This document shows, piece by piece, positions 53,078 to 61,179 of a DNA stretch of 64,000 bases. The stretch is from Bacteroides sp. 51 (GTDB lineage Bacteria; Bacteroidota; Bacteroidia; Bacteroidales; Bacteroidaceae), in contig NZ_QVMI01000019.1 in assembly GCF_010500965.1 (NCBI RefSeq), forward strand, positions 62,001 through 126,000, read 5' to 3'. The position numbers were made by a program, and so were the translations under genes. The first letter of the stretch is position 1, and the number at the start of each line of letters is the position of its first letter. The notes under the pieces were generated by a model. That model did no database searches and was not told where the DNA came from. It saw only the letters and a program-made list of their open reading frames with translations.

Positions 53078-55321
53078 ATGCAAAAAACAATGAAAGCAGT
53101 TTTCATGCTGCTTATTGCGGGCTCACTTACACTGAATGCCCAAAACAAGATTCCGGTTTACCTGGACGAAAACAAACCGATCGACGAACGTGTGGAAGAC
53201 GCACTATCAAGAATGACGGTAGAAGAAAAAGTAGCTATCCTACATGCACAATCCAAGTTTAGCTCTCCCGGAGTTCCCCGGTTGGGTATCCCTGAAAACT
53301 GGATGACCGATGGTCCACATGGTATTCGCCCGGAAGTATTATGGGATGAATGGGAACAAGCCGGATGGACAAACGACTCGTGTATCGCTTTCCCGGCGTT
53401 GACTTGCCTTTCTGCTACCTGGAATAAAGATATGTCTTTATTGTATGGTCGCTCCATCGGCGAAGAAGCACGTTACCGCAACAAGAACGTACTGTTAGGC
53501 CCCGGCGTTAACATATACCGCACCCCACTGAATGGCCGTAACTTCGAATATATGGGCGAAGACCCATACTTGGCCGGAAAAATGGTAGTTCCTTATATTA
53601 AAGGAGTTCAGGAAAACGGCGTAGCTGCTTGTGTTAAGCACTATGCGTTGAACAATCAGGAAACGAACCGCCATACGGTGAATGTAGTTGTTGACGACCG
53701 TACATTATATGAAATCTATCTGCCGGCATTTAAAGCAGCCGTTCAGGAAGGTGATGCCTGGGCCATTATGGGAGCATACAATCTATACAAAGGCCAACAG
53801 GCTTGCCACAACCAATATCTGTTGAATGATATTCTTCGCGGCGAATGGGGCTTTAAAGGTGTAGTAGTTTCCGACTGGGGAGGCGTGAATGACACTCGTG
53901 AGGCTATCTTCAACGGATTGGATATGGAATTCGGATCATGGACCAATGGTTTGACCGAAGGTGCAAGCAATGCTTATGACAATTATTACCTGGCTCAGCC
54001 TTATCTGAAACTTATCAAATCGGGTGAGGTAGGAACGAAGGAATTGGACGAAAAAGTCCGCCGCATCCTTCGCCTGTCCTTCCTGACTACCATGAATACC
54101 AAAAGACCTTTCGGTTCTTTTGCAACAGAAGAACATGCGCTTGCCGGACGTAAAATTGCACAAGAAGGTATTGTATTGCTTCAAAACAAAAACAATATAC
54201 TACCTATCGACCTGAATACAACGAAGAAAATACTGGTTGTTGGCGAAAATGCCGTTAAAATGATGACCGTTGGTGGTGGTAGCTCTTCACTGAAAGTAAC
54301 TTACGAGGTATCTCCGCTGGATGGTTTAAAGAAAAGAATAGGTTCACAGGCCGAAGTTCTTTATGCTCGTGGTTATGTGGGCGATGCAAGTGGCAATTAC
54401 AATGGTGTTGTTACCGGTCAGAACCTGGAAGACAATCGTTCAGAAGCTGAGCTCATTGCCGAAGCTGTATCTATGGCAAAAGATGCCGATATGGTTATAT
54501 TCTTCGGTGGTTTAAATAAGAGTAACTACCAGGATAGTGAAGGTAGAGACCGCAAGGAATTGGAATTGCCTTATAATCAGGACAAAGTAATCACTGAATT
54601 GGTTAATGCGAATCAAAATCTGGTATATGTTAATATCTCGGGTAACGCTGTGGCTATGCCTTGGGTAAATCAGGTTCCTGGTATCGTACAAGGTTGGTTC
54701 CTGGGTACGGAAGCTGGTAATGCATTGGCATCTGTATTGGTGGGTGATGTGAATCCTTCCGGTAAACTGACGTTCTCTTTCCCTGTGAAACTGACTGATA
54801 ATAGCGCCCATACGCCGGATGGAAACTTGGGTGCGGCAACTTACCGCTTTCCTGGGACGAAGGATGAAGTGAAATACAACGAGGGTCTTCTGGTAGGTTA
54901 CCGTTGGCACGATACCAAAAAGATTAAACCGCTGTTCGGCTTCGGACATGGTTTGAGCTACACCACTTTTGAATATGGTAAAGTGGCTGCCGACAAAAAG
55001 GAAATGACTACGGACGATAAGATCACTTTCACTGTAAACGTGAAGAACACAGGTAGTCGCGAAGGTGCAGAAGTTGTACAGCTTTATATCAGCGACTTGA
55101 AGTCATCTCTTCCTCGTCCGCTTAAAGAACTGAAAGGCTTTGATAAGATCAAGTTGAACCCAGGCGAAGAAAAGACCGTTACATTTACAGTAGACAAAGA
55201 AGCATTGAGTTTCTTCGATCCTGACAAACACGATTGGGTGGCTGAACCAGGCGATTTTGAAGCTCTGATTGGTGCATCTTCAACCGACATTAAATCAAAA
55301 GTTAAGTTCAAGTTGAAATAA
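53078..55321 (+). CDS. GH3 beta-glucosidase, secreted, with fibronectin-III-like C-terminus
   Basis: 747 residues with a signal peptide (VFMLLIAGSLTLNAQ). GH3 (alpha/beta)8 domain (about 20-340): MTDGPHGIRPE, NGRNFEYMGEDPYLAG, VAACVKHYALNNQETNR and the nucleophile Asp in FKGVVVSDWGGV (about residue 265). The (alpha/beta)6 sandwich follows with GIVLLQNKNNILPI, then a fibronectin-III-like end (ITFTVNVKNTGSREGAEVVQ). It would remove terminal beta-linked glucose or related sugars in the periplasm. A REP-like element precedes it and a terminator follows at once. Confidence 0.93.
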   Translation: MQKTMKAVFMLLIAGSLTLNAQNKIPVYLDENKPIDERVEDALSRMTVEEKVAILHAQSKFSSPGVPRLGIPENWMTDGPHGIRPEVLWDEWEQAGWTNDSCIAFPALTCLSATWNKDMSLLYGRSIGEEARYRNKNVLLGPGVNIYRTPLNGRNFEYMGEDPYLAGKMVVPYIKGVQENGVAACVKHYALNNQETNRHTVNVVVDDRTLYEIYLPAFKAAVQEGDAWAIMGAYNLYKGQQACHNQYLLNDILRGEWGFKGVVVSDWGGVNDTREAIFNGLDMEFGSWTNGLTEGASNAYDNYYLAQPYLKLIKSGEVGTKELDEKVRRILRLSFLTTMNTKRPFGSFATEEHALAGRKIAQEGIVLLQNKNNILPIDLNTTKKILVVGENAVKMMTVGGGSSSLKVTYEVSPLDGLKKRIGSQAEVLYARGYVGDASGNYNGVVTGQNLEDNRSEAELIAEAVSMAKDADMVIFFGGLNKSNYQDSEGRDRKELELPYNQDKVITELVNANQNLVYVNISGNAVAMPWVNQVPGIVQGWFLGTEAGNALASVLVGDVNPSGKLTFSFPVKLTDNSAHTPDGNLGAATYRFPGTKDEVKYNEGLLVGYRWHDTKKIKPLFGFGHGLSYTTFEYGKVAADKKEMTTDDKITFTVNVKNTGSREGAEVVQLYISDLKSSLPRPLKELKGFDKIKLNPGEEKTVTFTVDKEALSFFDPDKHDWVAEPGDFEALIGASSTDIKSKVKFKLK

Positions 55322-55352
55322 TTTACTATTCAATAGGTATTTAGATTGGGAT

Positions 55353-55392
55353 AGAGGCAACTTCCTGCGACAGGAGGTTGCCTCTCTTGTTT
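55353..55392 (+). terminator. intrinsic terminator of the GH3 gene
   Basis: Stem AGAGGCAAC / GTTGCCTCT (55353-55361 and 55377-55385) with inner CCTG/CAGG, followed by TTGTTTTT. Confidence 0.88.
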
Positions 55393-55440
55393 TTCGCTGA
55401 TTATCAACCCGTTACTACTTAATAAAAAATGCTTGTTTTT

Positions 55441-55515
55441 TCGATGCGATAAAAATATTTTTTTGATGCATCATTTTTTTATTTTTGATGCATCAAAAAA
55501 ATATTTTCGTTGCAT
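55441..55515. repeat. phased palindrome array (TGATGCATCA x2, 22-bp step)
   Basis: TGATGCATCA at 55464-55473 and 55486-55495 with centres 22 bp apart. AAATATTT dyads lie 12 bp outside each, and weaker TGC-containing dyads 10 bp further out. Arms 55452-55473 and 55486-55507 are perfect inverted repeats. Confidence 0.82.
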
Positions 55516-55678
55516 CAAAAAATTCGGGTTTATGTATTGAGGAGAAAAAGCACCAGCAATTAGTCAATATGTTTAACCACTCTGGGAGTATGAATAAAAA
55601 AACGTAGTCAATAAGAAAACTTTCTCCTCAAGCTATGCGTTTAATAATCAACAGAGAAACCATATATATTCCATTTCT

Positions 55679-56353
55679 ATGTCAGTAAACGATTTTATAT
55701 ATACTTTCGTATCGGCTTTTGTGGCGTTGTTCCCGGTAACCAATCCGGTTAGCAGCGGATTTATCATTAATGGATTTATTTCGGATCTGGATGACGCCCA
55801 ACGCAAAATCATCATCAAGAAAATCATCATAAATTGTTTGATCATAGGGATTGGCAGTTTATTGATTGGCCGGCTCATCTTACTTATATTCAATTTAGCG
55901 ATACCGGTAATTCAGCTTGGTGGGGGTATATTAATCTGTAAAACCGGGTTGGAATGGCTTTCGGACTCTCCATCCACATCCGAAGATAGCAAGCAGGATA
56001 CTATCAACAAAATCAATCTGGACGAGCTGGAAAAGAAAGTTTTTTATCCCATCTCGTTCCCCATCAGTCTGGGGCCCGGAAGTATCTCCGTAATATTCAC
56101 GCTTATAGCTGCCGCAGATATAAAGGGGCATATATTGGCTACGAGCATCAACTATGCTATAATAGCCCTGGTCATTGTTTTGATTTGTACCATTCTGTAC
56201 TTATTCCTGACGCAGGGGCAACGCATGATGAGGAAACTGGGAAAATCGGGTAATCTAATTATCAATAAAATGGTGGCGTTCTTTACGTTCTGTATTGGAC
56301 TACAGATTATGGTTACCGGGATTTCGAAGATATTTCATCTTACGATTTTATAG
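55679..56353 (+). CDS. MarC-family integral membrane protein
   Basis: 224 residues, about six membrane helices: FIYTFVSAFVALFPVTNPVS (with the NP motif), INCLIIGIGSLLIGRLILLI, PVIQLGGGILICKTGLEWL, and after a charged loop FPISLGPGSISVIFTLIAAA. The paired VTNP and GPGS motifs are the MarC repeat signature. The name comes from the mar locus, but a role in drug export is not established. Stand-alone gene. Confidence 0.88.
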   Translation: MSVNDFIYTFVSAFVALFPVTNPVSSGFIINGFISDLDDAQRKIIIKKIIINCLIIGIGSLLIGRLILLIFNLAIPVIQLGGGILICKTGLEWLSDSPSTSEDSKQDTINKINLDELEKKVFYPISFPISLGPGSISVIFTLIAAADIKGHILATSINYAIIALVIVLICTILYLFLTQGQRMMRKLGKSGNLIINKMVAFFTFCIGLQIMVTGISKIFHLTIL

Positions 56354-56396
56354 GTATTAAATTTAGTCTTAAATACAAAGAATTGTTATAAAGAGT

Positions 56397-56534
56397 CCCC
56401 CCTGCCCCGCTAGCGGGGGATACAATGTCACATAGAAGTTTGGAGATGTACGATATGACATAGAAACCGGAGATACCACATGGAAACTTGGGTGAAGCGC
56501 AGCCTATCCCCCGCTGGCGGGGGCAGGGGGTGGA
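56397..56534. repeat. composite REP-like element, its right arm ending the DUF559 gene
   Basis: Left arm 56397-56423 (CCCCGCTAGCGGGGGATA core) and right arm 56505-56534, inverted. The interior contains CATAGAA-type words and GCGCAGCCTATCCCCC. The right arm encodes the last residues and stop of the DUF559 protein. Confidence 0.87.
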
Positions 56535-56947
56535 TTCTTTGTAAGGGATGAATCCCTTGTAACAAGAAAGTTATTCTTTTCCTCAATCATTCTCACATTC
56601 CTCTCTATATCCAATTTAACTCCCTCTATATTCCTTAAAACTTCTTCATCAGCAAACCGCAACACAGTAAATCCTAACTGAATCAGATATTTATCCTTTT
56701 CCATATCATTTATCTGTGTATCCTCAAAAAGATGACTTGCTCCATCTACCTCAATAACAAGTGATAGTCTCAAAGACACAAAATCCGCAATATATTGTCC
56801 TATAGGTCGCTGTCTGCGGAAAGTATATCCACACATCATTCCTGCTCTTAAAGCATATTTCCATAAACATACTTCTGCCTTAGTCATAGTATGTCTTAAT
56901 GAGTTGGCATTGGATTGTAGTTTCTTGTTATAATCGTGGTTTGACAT
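56504..56947 (-). CDS. DUF559 endonuclease-like protein bracketed by REP arms
   Basis: 147 residues from the ATG at 56947 (MSNHDYNKKLQSNANSLRHT); the frame to 56998 reads repeat-derived codons. The DUF559 core resembles the Vsr/PD-(D/E)XK nuclease fold: MTKAEVCLWKYALRAGMMCG, YTFRRQRPIGQYIADFVSLR, LSLVIEVDGASHLFEDTQIN and LGFTVLRFADEEVLRNIEGV. Candidate active residues are Glu (KAEVCLW), Asp (YIADFV) and Glu (VIEVDG). The C-terminus PPPAPASGG is encoded by the REP arm at 56505-56534. An inverted arm of the same family lies just upstream of the gene (56993-57023). No methylase or restriction partner is nearby. Confidence 0.85.
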   Translation of the reverse strand: MSNHDYNKKLQSNANSLRHTMTKAEVCLWKYALRAGMMCGYTFRRQRPIGQYIADFVSLRLSLVIEVDGASHLFEDTQINDMEKDKYLIQLGFTVLRFADEEVLRNIEGVKLDIERNVRMIEEKNNFLVTRDSSLTKNPPPAPASGG

Positions 56948-56992
56948 ATTATATTTTGTTTTGTGTTTAAATCTAATTCTGTTTACTCGTTC

Positions 56993-57023
56993 ATCCACCC
57001 CCTACCCCCGCCAGCGGGGGATA
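56993..57023. repeat. REP-like arm upstream of the DUF559 gene
   Basis: Reverse complement of the arm at 56505-56534 with one substitution, core CCCCCGCCAGCGGGGG. The two arms bracket the DUF559 gene in inverted orientation. Confidence 0.87.
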
Positions 57024-57071
57024 CGATGCCGAATGAAACCAATAGAGTACTAGTAGCATCCCTCCTTGCCG

Positions 57072-58838
57072 CTACTCAAACTGCTCTTTATACAGCGAGT
57101 AATACCTGCCCTTCATGGCAAGCAATTCCTGGTGTGTGCCCTGTTCAATGATTTGTCCGTGATCCAGTACCAGTATTCGGTGAGCGTTCTGCACGGTCGA
57201 TAAACGATGAGCGATTATAATGCTTGTCCGCCCCTCCATTAATTTATCCAGGCCGCGCTGAATTAAGATTTCGCTGCGGGTATCAATGTTACTGGTTGCT
57301 TCGTCAAGCAATAATATAGAAGGATCGGCAACGGCAGCACGGGCAATATTCAAAAGTTGTCGTTGGCCCTGGCTCAGGTTTGCCCCATCATTTTCCAGCA
57401 TCGTATCATAACCTTTCGGTAAGCGTTTGATAAAAGAATGGGCAGCAGTTAGTCGCGCAGCTTCTACTACTTCCTCGTCCGTTGCATCCAAGCGTCCGAA
57501 ACGAATATTCTCACGTACGGTTCCGGTAAATAAATGCGTATCCTGTAAAACGATAGCCATAGATTTGCGCAGACTTTCGCGCTGCACATCCATAATCGAA
57601 TGCCCATCTATAGCAATTTCACCCGATTGAATATCAAAGAACCGGGGAAGCATATTTAATATTGTTGTTTTCCCGGCACCCGTCTCCCCTACCAACGCTA
57701 TTTTACAGCCCGGAGCAACATGCAAAGAGATTCCTTTCAGGATCGTTTTATCCTCCCTGTAACCGAAATAAACATTTTCCATCCGTACATCACCCTTTAC
57801 GTTGGCCAATGCCAAAGCGTCCGGTTCATCTTCTTTCTCGGGTGCTTCGTCTATCACCTCAAAGATACGCTCCGCACCGGCTATCGCCGCCTGTATACTA
57901 TTATATAAACTAGCCAACTCATTGATGGGGCGGCCAAACTGACGGGAATACTGCAAGAAAGCCGCCAGTCCGCCGACATCAAATCCGCGATATATGGCAA
58001 GCAATGCGCCCACAATCGTTATAATCACAAAGTTCAGCATGTTCAGGTTCTGCATCACGGGCATCATCAACCCCGAAAAGAACTGCGCACTCAGCGACTT
58101 AGATTTCAGTTCCTGGTTCAACACATCAAAATCGGCTTCCACCTTCTTCTCGTGCCCAAAAACTTTCACCACCTTCTGACCGCTGATCATCTCTTCAACA
58201 TACCCATTGATAGCGCCCAGCGACTCTTGCTGCGCCTTAAAGTACTTGCGGCTACGCTTCACAATCCCCTTGGCACTCAGGAACATCAACGGAACAGTGA
58301 CCAACGTAACCGATGTCAATATCGGACTGATATAAAGCATCAGGCAGAATATCCCCAATACCGTCAAAGCACTGGAAAGCATGTCAGATAAGCTATCCGT
58401 CAACGCCTCGCTGATACGATCAATATCATTGGTATAACGACTCATCAGATCGCCATGCTGATGGGTATCAAAGTACTTGATCGGCAATCGTTCCATCTTA
58501 TTAAACAAATCTTCGCGCATACGGGTCACCGTGCGTTGCCCGATCTTATTCAATAAGATATATTGAACATACACTGCCACAACACCAACCAGATAAATCC
58601 CCGCCAAGATTAGAAGCACACGTACAAGCCCCGAAAAGTCTCCGGGAATGATATAATCGTTGATGATAGGCCGTAACATATACGACCCCAGCAAATTGGC
58701 GATAATGCTGATAATAATCAGAACACCAATCACAATCAGCAGCTTACGGTCGCACGCCAGATACGAAACCAGCCTGCGGAAAGTCTTTTTCCCCTTCGTT
58801 GGTTTGCCTGTATGTTTAAGATGATCTCCGTGTGCCAT
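57072..58838 (-). CDS. ABC exporter half (canonical ATPase site), partner of the next gene
   Basis: 588 residues: type-I exporter membrane domain (six helices, about 20-320) and nucleotide-binding domain. Walker A GETGAGKTT, Walker B ILLLDEATSN with catalytic Glu, and H-loop IIAHRLS are canonical. The signature reads NLSQGQRQLL, with Gln in place of Gly. It lies 3 bp downstream of the other half transporter, so they probably form a heterodimer, as in YfiB/YfiC or TM287/288. Substrate unknown (lipid or drug-like). Confidence 0.92.
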   Translation of the reverse strand: MAHGDHLKHTGKPTKGKKTFRRLVSYLACDRKLLIVIGVLIIISIIANLLGSYMLRPIINDYIIPGDFSGLVRVLLILAGIYLVGVVAVYVQYILLNKIGQRTVTRMREDLFNKMERLPIKYFDTHQHGDLMSRYTNDIDRISEALTDSLSDMLSSALTVLGIFCLMLYISPILTSVTLVTVPLMFLSAKGIVKRSRKYFKAQQESLGAINGYVEEMISGQKVVKVFGHEKKVEADFDVLNQELKSKSLSAQFFSGLMMPVMQNLNMLNFVIITIVGALLAIYRGFDVGGLAAFLQYSRQFGRPINELASLYNSIQAAIAGAERIFEVIDEAPEKEDEPDALALANVKGDVRMENVYFGYREDKTILKGISLHVAPGCKIALVGETGAGKTTILNMLPRFFDIQSGEIAIDGHSIMDVQRESLRKSMAIVLQDTHLFTGTVRENIRFGRLDATDEEVVEAARLTAAHSFIKRLPKGYDTMLENDGANLSQGQRQLLNIARAAVADPSILLLDEATSNIDTRSEILIQRGLDKLMEGRTSIIIAHRLSTVQNAHRILVLDHGQIIEQGTHQELLAMKGRYYSLYKEQFE

Positions 58839-58841
58839 CGC

Positions 58842-60566
58842 CTAAAAAAGAATAATTTGTGAGTTATAGATTTCCTGATAAACCACCGACGTCTTCATCA
58901 GTTCATCTGGTATTCCTATCGCATCAATACTACCATCTTCAAGCACAATCACCCGGTCGGCCGATTGCATGGTGTTGATTCGTTGAGTAATGATAAATAC
59001 AGTCGTATCATGCAGCATCATATTCAGGTTCTCCCTGATTTTCAGTTCCGTTTCCGTATCTACCGCACTTGTACTATCATCAAGTATCAATATTTTCGGT
59101 TTACGAAGTAAAGCACGGGCAATACAGATACGCTGTTTTTGTCCGCCCGACACATTCACCCCACCTCGTCCAAGCATCGTATCATATCCATCCGTGAACG
59201 ACATTATAAAATCATGCGCCTGGGCAGCTTTACACGCCTCTATGATCTCGTCCATCGTAGCATCTTCCTTACCCCACCGGAGGTTATCGGCAATTGTTCC
59301 GGTAAACAATTCGTTCTTCTGCAACACCATGCCAATGCGCGAGTGAAGTTCGTCCAGCAAATAGTCTTTTACAGGTACATCGTCAATCCGGATTTCGCCC
59401 GAAGTTGCATCATACAACCGGGGGATCAACTGTACCATAGAGCTTTTAGCCGCTCCCGTTGCTCCAACTACAGCAATTGTTTCGCCCGGGCTAACTTTAA
59501 AATTGATATCTTTCAGTACATCCGTATCTCCGCCACTATACCTGAAGGAAACATCTTTAAATTCCACTTTACCGGATAGAATCTTATGTGTATCAAGTAA
59601 CCCTTTCTGTGTATTGCTCAACGATGGTTCCGTATTAAGTACTTCCAGAATACGCTCGGAAGAAGCCGACGCACGGGCAAAGTTCATTACAATCATAGAT
59701 AAGAACATGAGCGCCATCAAAACCTGCGCCAGGTAATTCACAAAGGAAATCAACTCACCCACTTTCAGATCGCCTATCATTACTTTATGCCCACCTACCC
59801 AAAGAATAGCGATAATGGATATATTCATCACCAACTGCATCACCGGGAAAATAGACACCACAATATTCGATGCACGGATAATCATATCACGCAGGTCTTC
59901 GCTCTTCTCCCTGAACTTTACAGTTTCAAAATCTTCACGGACAAACGATTTGACTACGCGAATATTGATCAGGTTTTCCCGAACCACTTCATTCAGCGCA
60001 TCAACCTTCTGTTGCACCTTCATAAAAAGAGGAAAGCCCTTCCTGAGAATCAGGTAAACACTAATCCCTAAAACCGGAATGGCGGCCAACAGCACAAGCG
60101 CCATGTCTGTATTGATTCGCACGACAAAGAATATAGCCATAACAAGCAGCAAGGGAGCGCGAAGCATCATGCGCATCGACATCATAATGAGCTGCTGAAT
60201 TTTGGTAATATCGTTAGTTAGGCGGGTAATCAGCGAGGCAGAGCTAAAGCGGTCAATATCAAAGAAGGATAACTGCTGGATTTTATTGAATAGCCGTTCC
60301 CGCAAATCGGTTCCAAACCCAATAGAGGCACGCGAAGAGATGTATACATTCAAAATTGTTACGAGAAGTCCGGCAATAGACACCAACACCATATAAGTAC
60401 CCACTTCCGTAATGACCGAGAGATCGCGCTGCATCACGCCATCATCTACAATCTTTGCCATATACATAGGCTGAACTGTTTCACACAATACAGCTACAAG
60501 CACAAGAAGCGGGCTAATGAGCAAACTGCCCTTGTACTTCCGTAATATTTGCCAATATTTCTTCAT
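58842..60566 (-). CDS. ABC exporter half with degenerate ATPase site
   Basis: 574 residues, six-helix membrane domain and nucleotide-binding domain. Three key motifs are altered: Walker A is GATGAAKSS (Ala for the second Gly of the loop), Walker B ends ILILDDSTS (Asp for the catalytic Glu) and the H-loop is IITQRIN (Gln for His). The signature NVSGGQKQR is intact and would complete the active site of the partner. This is the classic degenerate subunit of heterodimeric exporters. It starts the two-gene unit and may use the TATCTTTG box just upstream. Confidence 0.92.
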   Translation of the reverse strand: MKKYWQILRKYKGSLLISPLLVLVAVLCETVQPMYMAKIVDDGVMQRDLSVITEVGTYMVLVSIAGLLVTILNVYISSRASIGFGTDLRERLFNKIQQLSFFDIDRFSSASLITRLTNDITKIQQLIMMSMRMMLRAPLLLVMAIFFVVRINTDMALVLLAAIPVLGISVYLILRKGFPLFMKVQQKVDALNEVVRENLINIRVVKSFVREDFETVKFREKSEDLRDMIIRASNIVVSIFPVMQLVMNISIIAILWVGGHKVMIGDLKVGELISFVNYLAQVLMALMFLSMIVMNFARASASSERILEVLNTEPSLSNTQKGLLDTHKILSGKVEFKDVSFRYSGGDTDVLKDINFKVSPGETIAVVGATGAAKSSMVQLIPRLYDATSGEIRIDDVPVKDYLLDELHSRIGMVLQKNELFTGTIADNLRWGKEDATMDEIIEACKAAQAHDFIMSFTDGYDTMLGRGGVNVSGGQKQRICIARALLRKPKILILDDSTSAVDTETELKIRENLNMMLHDTTVFIITQRINTMQSADRVIVLEDGSIDAIGIPDELMKTSVVYQEIYNSQIILF

Positions 60567-60576
60567 TATTTCGGCG

Positions 60577-60584
60577 CAAAGATA
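60577..60584 (-). promoter_or_regulatory. candidate -7 box (TATCTTTG) just upstream of the ABC pair
   Basis: On the minus strand TATCTTTG, the commonest form of TAnnTTTG, lies 10 bp before the start codon at 60566, giving an almost leaderless transcript, unless the true start codon is further inside. No clear -33 box. Confidence 0.4.
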
Positions 60585-60765
60585 AAAGATTGTCCGTCAA
60601 ATACACCTAAAATTACAGTCAATTCAAGTTAAATAACGCTGTATATTTTGGAATGTTCGTTTCCGGCAAACATCGACACACTAAAGCTTATAATTTTTCT
60701 TTCCAAACATTAAAAAAATATATCGCAAAGATTACACACTTTTAAATAATAGATTATACTTCGGG

Positions 60766-60880
60766 CTTCCTCCCCCTGCCCCCTCCAAAGGGGGACAAGC
60801 GAGGCGCTTGACCCAGGTTCCCATGCGGAAACACTTTAGAGCGCAGCCTATCCCCCTTTGGAGGGGGCAGGGGGAGGAAG
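60766..60880. repeat. composite REP-like element with perfect 30-bp inverted arms
   Basis: Arms 60766-60795 and 60851-60880 are exact reverse complements; the arm core is CCCCTCCAAAGGGGGA. The interior holds AAGCGAGGCGCTT and GCGCAGCCTATCCCCC. Same family as 52929-53017 and 56397-56534 but with an AAAG palindrome core in place of CAGC. Confidence 0.92.
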
Positions 60881-61125
60881 CTCAATACAAAGTCACAAAC
60901 ACAAAACAACCTGAAAACTAAACTATGCAAGATTAGAGAAAACTTAAAAACATCCTGAAAGGTTTTTTGACAATAACTAAAAGTTGAAAACCCAATTTTG
61001 TCACGAAACATAAAACCCGTAACTTTATATTGGGTTAGTTTGACTTTAACCCGGAAAGCCACAAAAGTAGCTATACGATATAAAAAAGGAGCTTTTTTAG
61101 AATAAAACAAATAAAACCGAAGCTA

Positions 61126-61133
61126 TACTTTTG
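61126..61133 (+). promoter_or_regulatory. candidate -7 box (TACTTTTG) for the AraC gene
   Basis: Exact TAnnTTTG match 46 bp before the ATG at 61180; no clear -33 partner. Confidence 0.4.
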
Positions 61134-61179
61134 TTGCCAACTTTAGCAAAACATCAAAGAAATAACTAATACAAGATTT

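Larger units (their letters stand above)
55322..55678. other. 357-bp intergenic stretch
   Basis: Contains the terminator of the GH3 gene (55353-55392) and the phased palindrome array at 55441-55515. The rest is AT-rich; the MarC gene promoter is presumably in the last 150 bp. No gene supported. Confidence 0.6.
60567..61179. other. 613-bp divergent intergenic stretch with perfect REP-like element
   Basis: Between the ABC exporter (minus) and the AraC gene (plus). It holds the element at 60766-60880 and the promoter candidates at 60577 and 61126. A 118-codon minus frame over the element (60754-61110) is repeat-derived and was not accepted. The rest is AT-rich. Confidence 0.6.

Noticed and set aside
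56504-56998. DUF559 gene as half of a restriction-modification system
   Set aside because: No methylase or partner gene lies within several kb; neighbours are MarC and ABC genes.
60754-61110. 118-codon minus-strand frame over the CCCCCTGCCCC element
   Set aside because: Its body is formed by the inverted repeat (proline- and glycine-rich repeat codons) and has no recognisable domain or start context.
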